Assembly (NCBI RefSeq): GCF_030815985.1
Contig: NZ_JAUSXM010000001.1
Location: forward strand, 434,001-498,000
From: Paenibacillus sp. W2I17
Lineage (GTDB): Bacteria > Bacillota > Bacilli > Paenibacillales > Paenibacillaceae
Length of the DNA stretch: 64,000 nucleotides
Reading direction: 5' to 3'
In this document: in pieces, positions 8,974 through 17,533 of the stretch
How positions within the stretch are numbered: the stretch's first letter is position 1
Layout: every line of letters starts with the position of its first letter
The notes under the pieces: model-generated
Databases searched by the model: none
Told to the model about the DNA's origin: nothing
The model's input: only the letters and a program-made list of their open reading frames with translations
Position numbers and translations under genes: made by a program

Positions 8974-10443
8974 ATGCAACAAGAAACGTTGAACAAAGGA
9001 TGGAACTTGGAGAATAGTTATGCGCAGTTACCGCAACCTTTTTTTACAAGCCAGAGCGCGGTGCCTGTTGAATCACCAAAGCTGATCATTTTCAATAGAC
9101 TGCTTGCATCCGGCTTGGGACTGGATGTGGAGTCTCTTGACAGTGATGAAGGGGCGCAAATTTTTGCAGGTAATTTGATTCCGGAAGGAGCCGAGCCTCT
9201 GGCTCAGGCCTATGCAGGACATCAATTCGGCAATTTTAACATGCTTGGAGATGGACGGGCTTTGCTGCTGGGTGAACAGATTACGCCACAGGGCGAGCGA
9301 GTGGATATCCAGCTGAAAGGTTCAGGGAGAACCCCGTACTCTCGTGGAGGAGATGGACGTGCTGCTGTAGGGCCGATGTTGCGAGAGTATATTATTAGTG
9401 AAGCGATGTATGCACTAGGTATTCCAACGACACGCAGTCTGGCGGTGGTATCAACAGGAGAAAACATTATCCGCGAAACAGAGCGGCCGGGTGCCATTTT
9501 AACCCGGGTGGCTTCCAGTCATATCCGGGTAGCAACCTTCCAGTATGCAGCCAGATGGGGGTCTATCGACGATCTTCGGGCGTTGGCTGATTATACGTTG
9601 CATCGACATTTTCCTGATGTTGCTCAAGCTGAGAATCGCTATCTTTTGCTCCTTCAGGAAGTAATTAAACGGCAGGCGGCACTCATTGCCCAATGGCAGC
9701 GTGTTGGTTTCATTCATGGCGTGATGAACACGGATAACATGGCGATCAGTGGTGAGACCATCGATTATGGTCCGTGCGCCTTTATGGATGCTTACAATCC
9801 TTCGACCGTATTCAGCTCCATTGACAGGCAAGGTCGCTATGCTTACGGTAATCAACCATATATTGCCGGGTGGAATTTGGCTCGCTTTGCCGAGACGCTT
9901 CTGCCGTTGTTGCATGAAGATGAAGAACAGGCCGTGCAACTCGCTCAGGATACTATCGCACAATTTTCTGAATTGTACCATCATGATTGGCACAAGGGAA
10001 TGCGTGCCAAACTGGGCTTGTTGGATGAAGAGGCTGAAGATGAAGCGTTGATCAAGGAGCTTCTTGAACTCATGGAAAAGCATAGTGCAGATTACACCAA
10101 TACGTTCCTGGCATTGACCTTTGATAGGTTGGAAGGGACAGCTTTGTTTGGCACGCCAGAATTTGCTGAATGGAATGAGCGGTGGCAAGCAAGATTGGAC
10201 AGACAGCAAGAGGAGAAGGAAGTCTCTCGACAGTTGATGAGAACAAGCAATCCAGCCGTCATTCCCCGAAATCATCGGGTCGAGGAAGCCCTTGAGCAAG
10301 CGGAGAACCACGGAGATCTTAGCGTGATGCAGAAGCTTTTGGCAGTTCTTTCAGACCCGTTCGCGCACTCACCTGAGCAGGCTGAATATGCCGAACTGCC
10401 AGCACAGTGCAATACTTCGTATCAGACTTTTTGTGGAACCTGA
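8974..10443 (+). CDS. selO: SelO/YdiU protein adenylyltransferase
   Basis: A 489-residue pseudokinase-fold enzyme. SelO proteins transfer AMP from ATP to Ser/Thr/Tyr of target proteins and are linked to redox homeostasis. Visible family blocks include [27 protein letters not shown] N-lobe sequence, [18 protein letters not shown], the metal/ATP region [12 protein letters not shown], and [10 protein letters not shown]. The protein ends C-G-T, the Cys standing third from the end where eukaryotic SELENOO carries selenocysteine. AAAAGGAG ten bases upstream selects the ATG at 8974 over an earlier GTG. A terminator follows immediately. Confidence 0.93.
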   Translation: MQQETLNKGWNLENSYAQLPQPFFTSQSAVPVESPKLIIFNRLLASGLGLDVESLDSDEGAQIFAGNLIPEGAEPLAQAYAGHQFGNFNMLGDGRALLLGEQITPQGERVDIQLKGSGRTPYSRGGDGRAAVGPMLREYIISEAMYALGIPTTRSLAVVSTGENIIRETERPGAILTRVASSHIRVATFQYAARWGSIDDLRALADYTLHRHFPDVAQAENRYLLLLQEVIKRQAALIAQWQRVGFIHGVMNTDNMAISGETIDYGPCAFMDAYNPSTVFSSIDRQGRYAYGNQPYIAGWNLARFAETLLPLLHEDEEQAVQLAQDTIAQFSELYHHDWHKGMRAKLGLLDEEAEDEALIKELLELMEKHSADYTNTFLALTFDRLEGTALFGTPEFAEWNERWQARLDRQQEEKEVSRQLMRTSNPAVIPRNHRVEEALEQAENHGDLSVMQKLLAVLSDPFAHSPEQAEYAELPAQCNTSYQTFCGT

Positions 10444-10463
10444 TTGAACAGTATGGAATGAAG

Positions 10464-10485
10464 AGGCTGCCTTTGGCAGCTTTTT
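10464..10485 (+). terminator. Terminator after selO
   Basis: GCTGCC-TTT-GGCAGC followed by five T, a compact intrinsic terminator. Confidence 0.8.
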
Positions 10486-10533
10486 CATTTTTCATTCTGT
10501 CATCGACGTTACTTTATAGAGGCAGGTGCATTC

Positions 10534-10977
10534 ATGTCCAACATGTTAAGCAAAGAACAATTGGCAGACATCCTTATACAGCTTTTAGAGCGTACATCTT
10601 TCCCTAGGGAACAGATGCAGAACTATGTTAACCGCTTGTTTGAGACCTTTAAATGGGATGGGGTGCCCTATGTAGAGAGTAGAAAAGATGCGTTTATGGT
10701 TCGAATATACGAACGTGGTCTCGTCTCATTGGAGAAACGGGTGAAACAGCCGGATGAAGTCATCTATTGGTTGCTGGAGGATATTATTTTCACCGCGACG
10801 CATGTAAGATTGTTGGAACGACATGGCGTGGATAATAAACAGACGCATTTGAACTATACAAATGAATTGATAAAGGACCTAAACAGGGGTGTTCTGGAAG
10901 CCTTCCAGCAGATCGGTGATCCGTATTTACATTGGCATCAGACGGGTAAACGTCAGGAGCTAGAGGGCATGGCATAA
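10534..10977 (+). CDS. Small protein resembling Imm63 immunity proteins
   Basis: A soluble 147-residue protein. The central stretch FMVRIYERG, the helix-rich DEVIYWLLEDIIFTATHVRLLERH and the later N-x-L-I-x-D-L-N-R segment resemble the Imm63 family of polymorphic-toxin immunity proteins, where an ERG motif precedes a long helical block. GAGGCAGGTG lies just before the ATG. It is followed 20 bases later by a DUF4375 gene, so the pair forms an operon. No toxin gene is adjacent, so a protective role is inference from family resemblance only. Confidence 0.6.
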   Translation: MSNMLSKEQLADILIQLLERTSFPREQMQNYVNRLFETFKWDGVPYVESRKDAFMVRIYERGLVSLEKRVKQPDEVIYWLLEDIIFTATHVRLLERHGVDNKQTHLNYTNELIKDLNRGVLEAFQQIGDPYLHWHQTGKRQELEGMA

Positions 10978-10997
10978 AGAAAAGTGAGGTGTGTTAC

Positions 10998-11447
10998 GTG
11001 AGCGAGCAAGATATTAATGATGTATGGTATGACTATGCTGTGTTATTTGTCGAAAAAAAGAATGAATCTGGACAGGGCTGGGCATCGTTGACTTCGAACG
11101 AGCAGGACATTGCAGCTTTATGGTTATTAGAGGCGGATGTCTTTAATGGCGGTTTTATACAGTTTTTCTGTAACTGGGGGGAAGAGGGATACCGTTACGC
11201 GTTGCGGGCATTACATATCATTGATGCGACTCAAGTCGTGGAGATTATAACGTCAGCATACGGCTGCATTGAGCACTTGAAAGAGGATGAAAGGCTTACC
11301 GAACTGTGGGATATTCCTAAATTCCTGACAGAGGAACAAGAGTGCCAGTTAGATGCGTTAGATCAGCAGTTTTGGAACAATGAGGATCAGATCGCAGAGA
11401 AAGCTTATGGTTATTATCACGGAAAATTGAACATGATGATTATATAA
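10998..11447 (+). CDS. DUF4375 (DMP19-like) protein
   Basis: A 149-residue acidic protein. The core LWLLEADVFNGGFIQFFCNWGEEG is split by nothing and matches the DUF4375 hallmark (NGGFxQFF), the family that includes the Neisseria DNA-mimic DMP19. Acid residues are abundant throughout, in keeping with a DNA mimic, but no such role is shown here. The GTG at 10998 is used, with GAGG eight bases upstream; an earlier in-frame GTG overlaps that site. Coupled to the Imm63-like gene. Confidence 0.72.
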   Translation: MSEQDINDVWYDYAVLFVEKKNESGQGWASLTSNEQDIAALWLLEADVFNGGFIQFFCNWGEEGYRYALRALHIIDATQVVEIITSAYGCIEHLKEDERLTELWDIPKFLTEEQECQLDALDQQFWNNEDQIAEKAYGYYHGKLNMMII

Positions 11448-11549
11448 TCTGGTTTCAACTATGCATCCGTTGTTCTGTTCAAAGTTTGCATACTTGGTCT
11501 TGCAATGACTGAAACGTTCGGCTATACTTGCTATAAATTGAATACATGA

Positions 11550-11805
11550 ATCACGTTGATAGAGCGCAGTAGCGGCTTTGTCCCTGTTACAGAAAGTCAG
11601 GGGTTGATGGAACCTGATACATACAAGGGCTGCGAATTACACTCTGGAGTACTTGGGTAATGCTAAGCGGGTGGGCAAACGATATATTGCCAAAAGTGGT
11701 ATGGATAACGTGTTAAGGTCACGTGTTGTCCATGCAATTTGGGTGGTACCACGGTTATGATAATCGTCCCTGTGTCTAATGAAGACAAGGAGGCGATTTT
11801 TTTGT
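11550..11805 (+). promoter_or_regulatory. Tyrosine T-box riboswitch leader of tyrS
   Basis: The antiterminator bulge sequence GGGTGGTACCACGG at 11741-11754 is the diagnostic T-box. Upstream is a long stem-I region beginning near GATAGAGCGCAGTAGC; a TAC tyrosine codon at 11638-11640 in GAATTACACT is the likely specifier. Uncharged tRNA-Tyr would stabilise the antiterminator and allow tyrS transcription. The specifier assignment is inferred from the downstream gene. Confidence 0.88.
11763..11803 (+). terminator. T-box terminator hairpin
   Basis: A G-U containing stem formed by ATCGTCCCTGTGTCT and AGACAAGGAGGCGAT ends in seven T. It is the alternative to the antiterminator of the tyrS leader. 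Confidence 0.8.
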
Positions 11806-11890
11806 GTCCAAAAAAGCCGTTCCAGCGTGTAATTTCGTAATTTAACGTAGATCATGACTGAACACTGAGGATAGAAAAGGGGTTATACAA

Positions 11891-13153
11891 ATGAATATTA
11901 TTGATGAACTACAGTGGCGTGACGCCATTAACCAGCAGACAGATGCAGAGGGACTGCGTGAGTTGACCGAAACCAAATCAGTCTCATTGTACTGCGGCGT
12001 TGACCCTACGGGGGACAGCATGCATATCGGACATTTAATTCCCTTCATGATGCTGAAACGTTTTCAACTGGCAGGACACCGTCCGGTTATTTTGATTGGT
12101 GGAGCCACTGGAACGATTGGTGATCCAAGTGGTCGACAGGCAGAGCGTTCTTTGCAAACGATGGAGCAAGTGCAGGAGAATGTGGATGCACTGACAGCGC
12201 AGATGAAGAAGTTGTTCGTAACAGATGGTGATAATCAGGTTCGCATGGTGAACAACTACGATTGGACACACAAAATCAATGTCATTGAATTCTTGCGTGA
12301 CTACGGCAAAAACTTTAACCTCAACACAATGCTTGCTAAGGATGTAGTTGCGAGCAGACTGGAAGGCGGAATCTCGTTCACCGAGTTTTCCTACCAGATC
12401 CTTCAATCACTCGACTACCTGCACCTGTTCCAGAACGAAGATGTACAGCTTCAAATCGGTGGTTCGGATCAATGGGGGAATATCACAAGTGGTCTCGATC
12501 TGATTCGCAAAAAAGAAGGATCTGAAGCGAAGGCGTATGGTCTGACCATTCCGCTCATGCTCAAATCCGACGGTACGAAATTTGGTAAAACAGCTGGCGG
12601 CGCAATCTGGCTTGATCCGAACAAAACGACACCATTTGAGTTCTACCAGTTCTGGGCGAATACAGATGACCGTGATGTGATCAAATACTTGAAATACTTT
12701 ACCTTCCTGAGCAAAGAAGAAATTGAAGCTTTGGCTGAAAAGGTAGAGACAGAGCCACACAGACGTGAAGCACAGAAAGCACTCGCGGAAGAAATGACAA
12801 AATTCGTTCACGGCGAAGAAATGCTCGAGCAGGCTAAGCGTATTACAGCGGCGCTGTTCAGTGGTGATATCCGTTCCCTAACAGCAGATGAAATCGAGCA
12901 GGGTTTCAAGGAAATGCCAACATTCGAAACGGACGGCGAAGCGAAAAATATCGTCGACTTGCTCGTAGATCTGGGGTTGGAGCCATCCAAACGCCAGGCG
13001 CGTGAGGATGTCACTAAAGGCGCTATCTCCATGAACGGTGAGAAAATCACGGAGCTTGAATTCACAGTGTCGGCAGAGCATGCCATTGGCGGTAAATTCA
13101 TCATTATCCGTAAAGGTAAGAAGAACTACAGCCTGGTTAAACTTCAATCGTAG
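11891..13153 (+). CDS. tyrS: Tyrosyl-tRNA synthetase
   Basis: This class I synthetase activates tyrosine and charges tRNA-Tyr. Of 420 residues, HIGH is intact at 45-48, the KMSKS-equivalent is KFGKT at 230-234, the tyrosine/AMP site includes GGSDQWGNIT (190-199), and the C-terminal 70 residues are an S4 RNA-binding domain. The length matches bacterial TyrS. It is transcribed from a T-box leader and followed by a strong bidirectional terminator. Confidence 0.97.
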   Translation: MNIIDELQWRDAINQQTDAEGLRELTETKSVSLYCGVDPTGDSMHIGHLIPFMMLKRFQLAGHRPVILIGGATGTIGDPSGRQAERSLQTMEQVQENVDALTAQMKKLFVTDGDNQVRMVNNYDWTHKINVIEFLRDYGKNFNLNTMLAKDVVASRLEGGISFTEFSYQILQSLDYLHLFQNEDVQLQIGGSDQWGNITSGLDLIRKKEGSEAKAYGLTIPLMLKSDGTKFGKTAGGAIWLDPNKTTPFEFYQFWANTDDRDVIKYLKYFTFLSKEEIEALAEKVETEPHRREAQKALAEEMTKFVHGEEMLEQAKRITAALFSGDIRSLTADEIEQGFKEMPTFETDGEAKNIVDLLVDLGLEPSKRQAREDVTKGAISMNGEKITELEFTVSAEHAIGGKFIIIRKGKKNYSLVKLQS

Positions 13154-13233
13154 TTTCCAAGAATTAGAACGTAACACAGAAACGTATAGAGACTACAATA
13201 GACACACAAATAAAGCCACAAATACAGAAACAA

Positions 13234-13281
13234 AAAGACCGTCTTCCATCTCTGTCAGGCGACAGAGGGGAGGCGGTCTTT
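13234..13281. terminator. Bidirectional terminator between tyrS and the yxcD-like gene
   Basis: A long hairpin with AAAGACCGTCTTCC / GGGAGGCGGTCTTT arms and an inner CTCTGTC/GACAGAG stem has T-runs on both strands. Confidence 0.85.
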
Positions 13282-13309
13282 CGTATATCAGGCCAGTGAG
13301 TGACCTATC

Positions 13310-13588
13310 TTATTGATTAACAATCGCTGTGATCTCTTCATCCAGATCAAGTCGTACATTCTCACGGTACGCCCGGATGTTGTATTCACTGTGCAGGTAG
13401 CGAAGAATCGCTTCAATCATATTGGACTCCACCAGATATTGACTACGGCCTTGAATCCAAACTTCAGCAGAATAACCTGTATCTTCTTCCCAGCTCAGTT
13501 CTACGTTTACATCGGTTGGACGTACACCCTTACGTTCTGCCATATGAATACAGATTGCATTCACAATTTCATCCATGCTCAGAACCAT
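13310..13588 (-). CDS. yxcD: YxcD-like protein (DUF2653)
   Basis: A 92-residue soluble protein resembling B. subtilis YxcD (DUF2653): DEIVNAICIHMAERKGV at the start, then alternating strands with ELSWEEDTGYSAEVW, and a C-terminal helix LRYLHSEY. The function is unknown. Its first ATG lies five bases after the upstream gene's stop; a second ATG at 13576 is an alternative start. It is cotranscribed with the Gly-rich membrane protein. Confidence 0.72.
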   Translation of the reverse strand: MVLSMDEIVNAICIHMAERKGVRPTDVNVELSWEEDTGYSAEVWIQGRSQYLVESNMIEAILRYLHSEYNIRAYRENVRLDLDEEITAIVNQ

Positions 13589-13593
13589 AGAGA

Positions 13594-14097
13594 TTAGTAC
13601 CGTCCGTTTCTGTTACGGTCATCATCACGATCATTGCGACGGTCATAACGACCATCCGCTGCAGGTTTGCGACGATTGGAGATGGCTCTGAAGAGTGCCA
13701 TAGCCAGCATAACAATCAACATAATTGCTGCAACGTTAACGAGCAATCCAAGGATGTTACCCAGAGCGCCCATGCCACCGAACAATCCGCCAAACATCAT
13801 ACCAGCAAGACCACCAAGCATCATGCCTTTCATGAATCCGCCGCCACCGCCGAAGAATCCACCACCACGGGTTGCAGCTGCACCAGTACCGGACTTATTA
13901 CCGGAATTGGATTGATTCACGTTGCTGTTGGAGTCGGATTTCTTAGGTGTATTGGTATAACTTTTTGTACCGGATTTGAATCCGCCACCACGTCTAGCAT
14001 CCGCTGAATCCGGATTCGTTACTCCCACTGTTGCGAACAATAATGTAAAGGCCATAAATACCATCATTAGATGTTTAACTCCGAATTTTTTCTTCAT
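13594..14097 (-). CDS. Gly-rich exported membrane protein, unknown function
   Basis: A 167-residue protein with an N-terminal signal peptide or anchor (residues 7-30, ending near SADARRGGG), a Ser/Asn/Lys-rich linker, then glycine-rich GGGFFGGGGGF and GGLAGMMFGGLFGG stretches, a second hydrophobic helix (about 112-135) and a charged Arg/Asp tail. The layout resembles the N-terminal part of Tim44-like bacterial proteins but no Tim44 domain is present. The GGGGGG before the ATG is 15 bases away, unusually far. It is in an operon with the YxcD-like gene. Confidence 0.65.
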   Translation of the reverse strand: MKKKFGVKHLMMVFMAFTLLFATVGVTNPDSADARRGGGFKSGTKSYTNTPKKSDSNSNVNQSNSGNKSGTGAAATRGGGFFGGGGGFMKGMMLGGLAGMMFGGLFGGMGALGNILGLLVNVAAIMLIVMLAMALFRAISNRRKPAADGRYDRRNDRDDDRNRNGRY

Positions 14098-14195
14098 TGT
14101 AAAGATCGTAACCCCCCGATTAATTTGTTTGAATCGCCCAAAAATGGGCCTTACTCATGTAATACGGTCAACTTGCAGGAACGTTTCAAATTTTA

Positions 14196-14762
14196 TTAAA
14201 TCTCTGAAACGCTTGGACTTGGGTCTTGAATTGCAGCTTGGCCATCAAGCAATTGGGTAACCCAATGACACCATTCCAGGCCTGTTTGTGCGTGCATTAA
14301 CCCTTTTTGTACCAGGATGTAGCTTCCAAAATCTCGGTTGCCTACACGAAGATTATCCTGAGGTATACGTGACTTCAGATCCTCGAAATAACGTATGCGT
14401 TCCATAAACCAGCTTTTACGCTCGTTAAGAATGCGTCTCATGCTTCCGTCTTCCGCTATGCCAACACACAAAATACGCAAATTAAATTCATCGCGTGTAA
14501 CTGGTGCGGTAACAGGAGTAATCATCCATTCCAAGAGCTTTTCAATGCCTTTTTCCGTAACTGCGTACATTTTCTTGTCCGGTTTGTCAGACTGTTGTAC
14601 CCAGCGGGAGGCCAATAACTCATCGTTTTCCATCTTGGACAGGAGTGGGTAGATCTGGCTGTGTTTCGCCTGCCAATGAGGCTGGATTTTCAGCATCAAA
14701 TCATAGCCCGATGACTCCTCGCGGGTAAGCAGCCCGAGTAATCCGTAGGAAAGTATGTTCAT
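14196..14762 (-). CDS. PadR-family transcriptional regulator
   Basis: A 188-residue regulator of the PadR/AphA type. The winged helix is at the N-terminus (SYGLLGLLTREESSGYDLM, then SQIYPLLSKMENDELL and MYAVTEKG), followed by a helical dimerisation domain with an L-x-W-M core. GGAG eight bases upstream supports the ATG at 14762 rather than the one two codons earlier. No effector gene is adjacent, so its target is unknown. Confidence 0.87.
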   Translation of the reverse strand: MNILSYGLLGLLTREESSGYDLMLKIQPHWQAKHSQIYPLLSKMENDELLASRWVQQSDKPDKKMYAVTEKGIEKLLEWMITPVTAPVTRDEFNLRILCVGIAEDGSMRRILNERKSWFMERIRYFEDLKSRIPQDNLRVGNRDFGSYILVQKGLMHAQTGLEWCHWVTQLLDGQAAIQDPSPSVSEI

Positions 14763-14895
14763 GCACATGTCTCCTTAATATTAGGGCTAGGTCAGAGAGA
14801 ACAATCGTTTTTACTTTCTTTGACCGCTTTCATAAAAAGTGTACACTGAAACTGTATGGTTTGACAACCTGACAGAACAACTGCCTTAATTTAGA

Positions 14896-14926
14896 CAAAA
14901 AAAGTGCGAACCATAAGGTCCGCACT
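14896..14926 (-). terminator. Terminator of the carbonic anhydrase gene
   Basis: AGTGCGGACC-TTAT-GGTTCGCACT followed by seven T on the minus strand, ten bases past the stop. Confidence 0.85.
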
Positions 14927-14935
14927 CCAAACCAT

Positions 14936-15511
14936 TTAGAGAGATGCCTGTTGTCCATACCCCTCAGCGACAAGATCAAGTTCACCTGTAGCAGAATCGA
15001 TAACCATGCCGTGGACGGGTACATTGGGAGGAAGTAATGGATGCTTTTTGATCACTTCCACAGTATGTTTTACCCCTTCTTCAACGCTGTCAAACCCACG
15101 CAACCATTTTTGTAAACGGATGCCCGAATTCTCCAGAGTAGTCATGACTTCTTCCGATACACCACGCTCTACCATATGTCCAATCATGGTCTCAGCGTGA
15201 AGGGAAGCCATACCACATTCCGTATGTCCCACTACCAGGACTTCATCTGCACCCAGTTCATAGATGGCGACAAGTACACTACGCATTACACTCCCGAAAG
15301 GCTGAGAGATAATTGCACCTGCGTTTTTGATGATTTTCACATCGCCGTTTTTCAAGTTCATAGCCTTGGGCAGCAATTCCACCAGACGTGTATCCATACA
15401 AGTGATGATAACCATCTTTTTGGTTGGAAACTTGCCAGCCGTATACTTTTCGTATTCTTTGGTCTCGACAAATGATTTGTTGTAAGTCAAAATCTCTTGA
15501 ATGTTGTTCAT
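14936..15511 (-). CDS. Beta-class carbonic anhydrase
   Basis: A cytosolic zinc enzyme interconverting CO2 and bicarbonate, 191 residues. The zinc ligands are visible as Cys38 in CMDTR (with the Asp40-Arg42 dyad) and His96-x2-Cys99 in GHTECG. The sequence is of the short type II form with no N-terminal extension. The start at 15511 has AGGAGG about eight bases upstream; an ATG two codons earlier is too close to it. Monocistronic. Confidence 0.92.
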   Translation of the reverse strand: MNNIQEILTYNKSFVETKEYEKYTAGKFPTKKMVIITCMDTRLVELLPKAMNLKNGDVKIIKNAGAIISQPFGSVMRSVLVAIYELGADEVLVVGHTECGMASLHAETMIGHMVERGVSEEVMTTLENSGIRLQKWLRGFDSVEEGVKHTVEVIKKHPLLPPNVPVHGMVIDSATGELDLVAEGYGQQASL

Positions 15512-15640
15512 GTCCATTGCCTCCTGTTATCCAATACGACGAGCACGGCCACTTGCATATGATGCAGCTTGTCCTACACGCCTTTGCTTTAATAGTATTT
15601 CACGGTCAGCAGATGGCATTACTCCAACCCTTTAGAGGTT

Positions 15641-15747
15641 GTTCAAAAAGTCCACTTTTGATTACAAATCATGCCTGAGGGCATCATCAGCATCGAAGTT
15701 GAACGTCATTTCTATCTTCTCGGTAATGAAAACCAGACTTTTTGAAC
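15641..15747. repeat. MITE-like interspersed repeat with 12-bp terminal inverted repeats
   Basis: GTTCAAAAAGTC at 15641-15652 and its exact complement GACTTTTTGAAC at 15736-15747 bound a 107-base non-coding unit. No other copy is in this window and no target duplication is obvious. From memory, sequences of this kind recur in Paenibacillus genomes; that needs a search. Confidence 0.6.
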
Positions 15748-15859
15748 ACGTATCTTTAGGAGAACAATGCAATTTCATCTGTTAAAAGTTGATTATACGC
15801 AATGCAAAAAGTATCATCAATAGGGTATAACATTTTTTTTGAAGAGGTGAACGATAACA

Positions 15860-17374
15860 ATGGATAAACAAACACAGGAACATTTGGAATCCTTCCGTAA
15901 TCTGGCTCGTAAAATTAAGAGCTATCATGAAGCCATTGGTTTGCTTCACTGGGATCTGCGCACAGGTGCGCCGAAAAAAGGCGTTCCGACTCGTTCGGAG
16001 ACGCTGGGTATGTTGTCCACCGAAGCATTCAAGCTGCAAACCTCGGCTGACATGAAGACTTACCTGGATGCATTAACGACTCCAGCGGTATTGGAACAGC
16101 TCGAAGATATAGATCGTCGTCTGGTTGAAGATTGCAAGAAAGAATATGATCGCAGTCAGTCTGTACCACCTGAGAAAGTACAAGCCTATACCGTGCTCAC
16201 GGCCAAGTCCGAAACCGCATGGGAAGATGCCAAGCATAACAGTGATTTTGCAGGGTTCTCCCCATATCTGACAGATATCGTTAAGCTCAAACAGGAGTTT
16301 ATTGATTATTGGGGTGTGAAGGATACACGTTATGATACGCTGCTTGATATGTATGAACCGGATCTGACGGTTGAGAAAGTGGATGCTGTGTTCGCCCGCC
16401 TCAAAGCACGTTTGGTACCTTTGCAAGAGAAGATTAATACTTCAGAAAACAAGCCCAATACAGAGTTTCTGAATCAGTTGTTTGACACCAAACAGCAGGA
16501 AAAATTTAGTCTGTTCATTTTGGAACAAATGGGCTATGACTTTGAAGCTGGACGATTGGATGAGAGTGTTCATCCTTTTGCAACGGGTCTTAACCCGGGT
16601 GATGTGCGGATCACAACACATTATCTGCAAGATGATGTAGCAAGCGCAGTCTTCAGTTCACTACATGAGGGCGGACATGCCCTGTACGAGCAAAATATTG
16701 ATGACAGTCTGGCGGGTACCCTTCTTGCCGAAGGAACGTCCATGGGGATTCATGAGTCCCAGTCCCGTCTTTGGGAAAACATGATTGGGCGCAGTCTGCC
16801 ATTCTGGACACGTTATTACAAAGATTTGCAGCAGCATTTCCCGCAACTGAGCGAGGTTGAACTGGAAGATTTCTATCGTGCAATCAACCGGGTGGAGAGT
16901 TCACTCATTCGGATTGAAGCGGATGAACTGACCTATAACCTGCATATTATTATTCGGTATGAGATCGAGAAAATGTTATTCAACGATGGTCTGGAAGTGA
17001 AGGACCTGCCGGAGACCTGGAATGCAAAATACAAGGAATACCTCGGTATTATGCCAACAAATGATGGAGACGGCGTTCTTCAGGATGTTCACTGGTCCGG
17101 TGGTGACTTTGGTTACTTTGCTTCGTATTCTCTGGGTAATATGTATGCAGCTCAAATTCTACATACATTGCGCAAGGAAATGCCGGAATTTGATACCCTC
17201 ATTGCCGAAGGTAATCTGATTCCAATTAAGGAATGGCTTACAGACAAGATCTACCGGTATGGGAGAAGTCGCACACCTTCCGAATTGATTGTTGCCGTAA
17301 CGGGTGAAGAATTGAACCCGGATTATCTGGCTGATTATCTGGAAGCCAAATATGCCGAGATTTACAAGCTGTAG
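15860..17374 (+). CDS. M32-family carboxypeptidase (Taq type)
   Basis: A metallocarboxypeptidase that removes C-terminal residues from peptides, cytosolic, 504 residues as usual for M32. The zinc motif is H269-EGGH273, with a downstream glutamate in GIHESQSRLWEN. Other landmarks are DVRITTHY and HWSGGDFGYFASYSLGNM. GAGGTG precedes the ATG. It is monocistronic with its own terminator, and its upstream region carries the MITE-like repeat. Confidence 0.93.
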   Translation: MDKQTQEHLESFRNLARKIKSYHEAIGLLHWDLRTGAPKKGVPTRSETLGMLSTEAFKLQTSADMKTYLDALTTPAVLEQLEDIDRRLVEDCKKEYDRSQSVPPEKVQAYTVLTAKSETAWEDAKHNSDFAGFSPYLTDIVKLKQEFIDYWGVKDTRYDTLLDMYEPDLTVEKVDAVFARLKARLVPLQEKINTSENKPNTEFLNQLFDTKQQEKFSLFILEQMGYDFEAGRLDESVHPFATGLNPGDVRITTHYLQDDVASAVFSSLHEGGHALYEQNIDDSLAGTLLAEGTSMGIHESQSRLWENMIGRSLPFWTRYYKDLQQHFPQLSEVELEDFYRAINRVESSLIRIEADELTYNLHIIIRYEIEKMLFNDGLEVKDLPETWNAKYKEYLGIMPTNDGDGVLQDVHWSGGDFGYFASYSLGNMYAAQILHTLRKEMPEFDTLIAEGNLIPIKEWLTDKIYRYGRSRTPSELIVAVTGEELNPDYLADYLEAKYAEIYKL

Positions 17375-17417
17375 TTAACCCATAAATAACATATTGAATA
17401 ACATTTCGAAGAGCTGA

Positions 17418-17448
17418 AGAGTCGGGCATTATTGCCCGGCTCTTTTTT
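17418..17448 (+). terminator. Terminator after the carboxypeptidase gene
   Basis: GAGTCGGGCA-TTAT-TGCCCGGCTC followed by six T. Confidence 0.9.
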
Positions 17449-17533
17449 GCATTTAAGTTCTTAACCTTTTGTTGGGCATCGGCATATCCATAATAGAGAG
17501 AAACTGCTGAAACCAGTGAAGGAGGGAAACAAC

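Noticed and set aside
9499..10311. Long minus-strand open frame (270 codons) opposite selO
   Set aside because: It lies wholly within a strongly conserved gene, has no ribosome site and gives an unrecognisable Cys/Ser-rich protein; a shadow frame.
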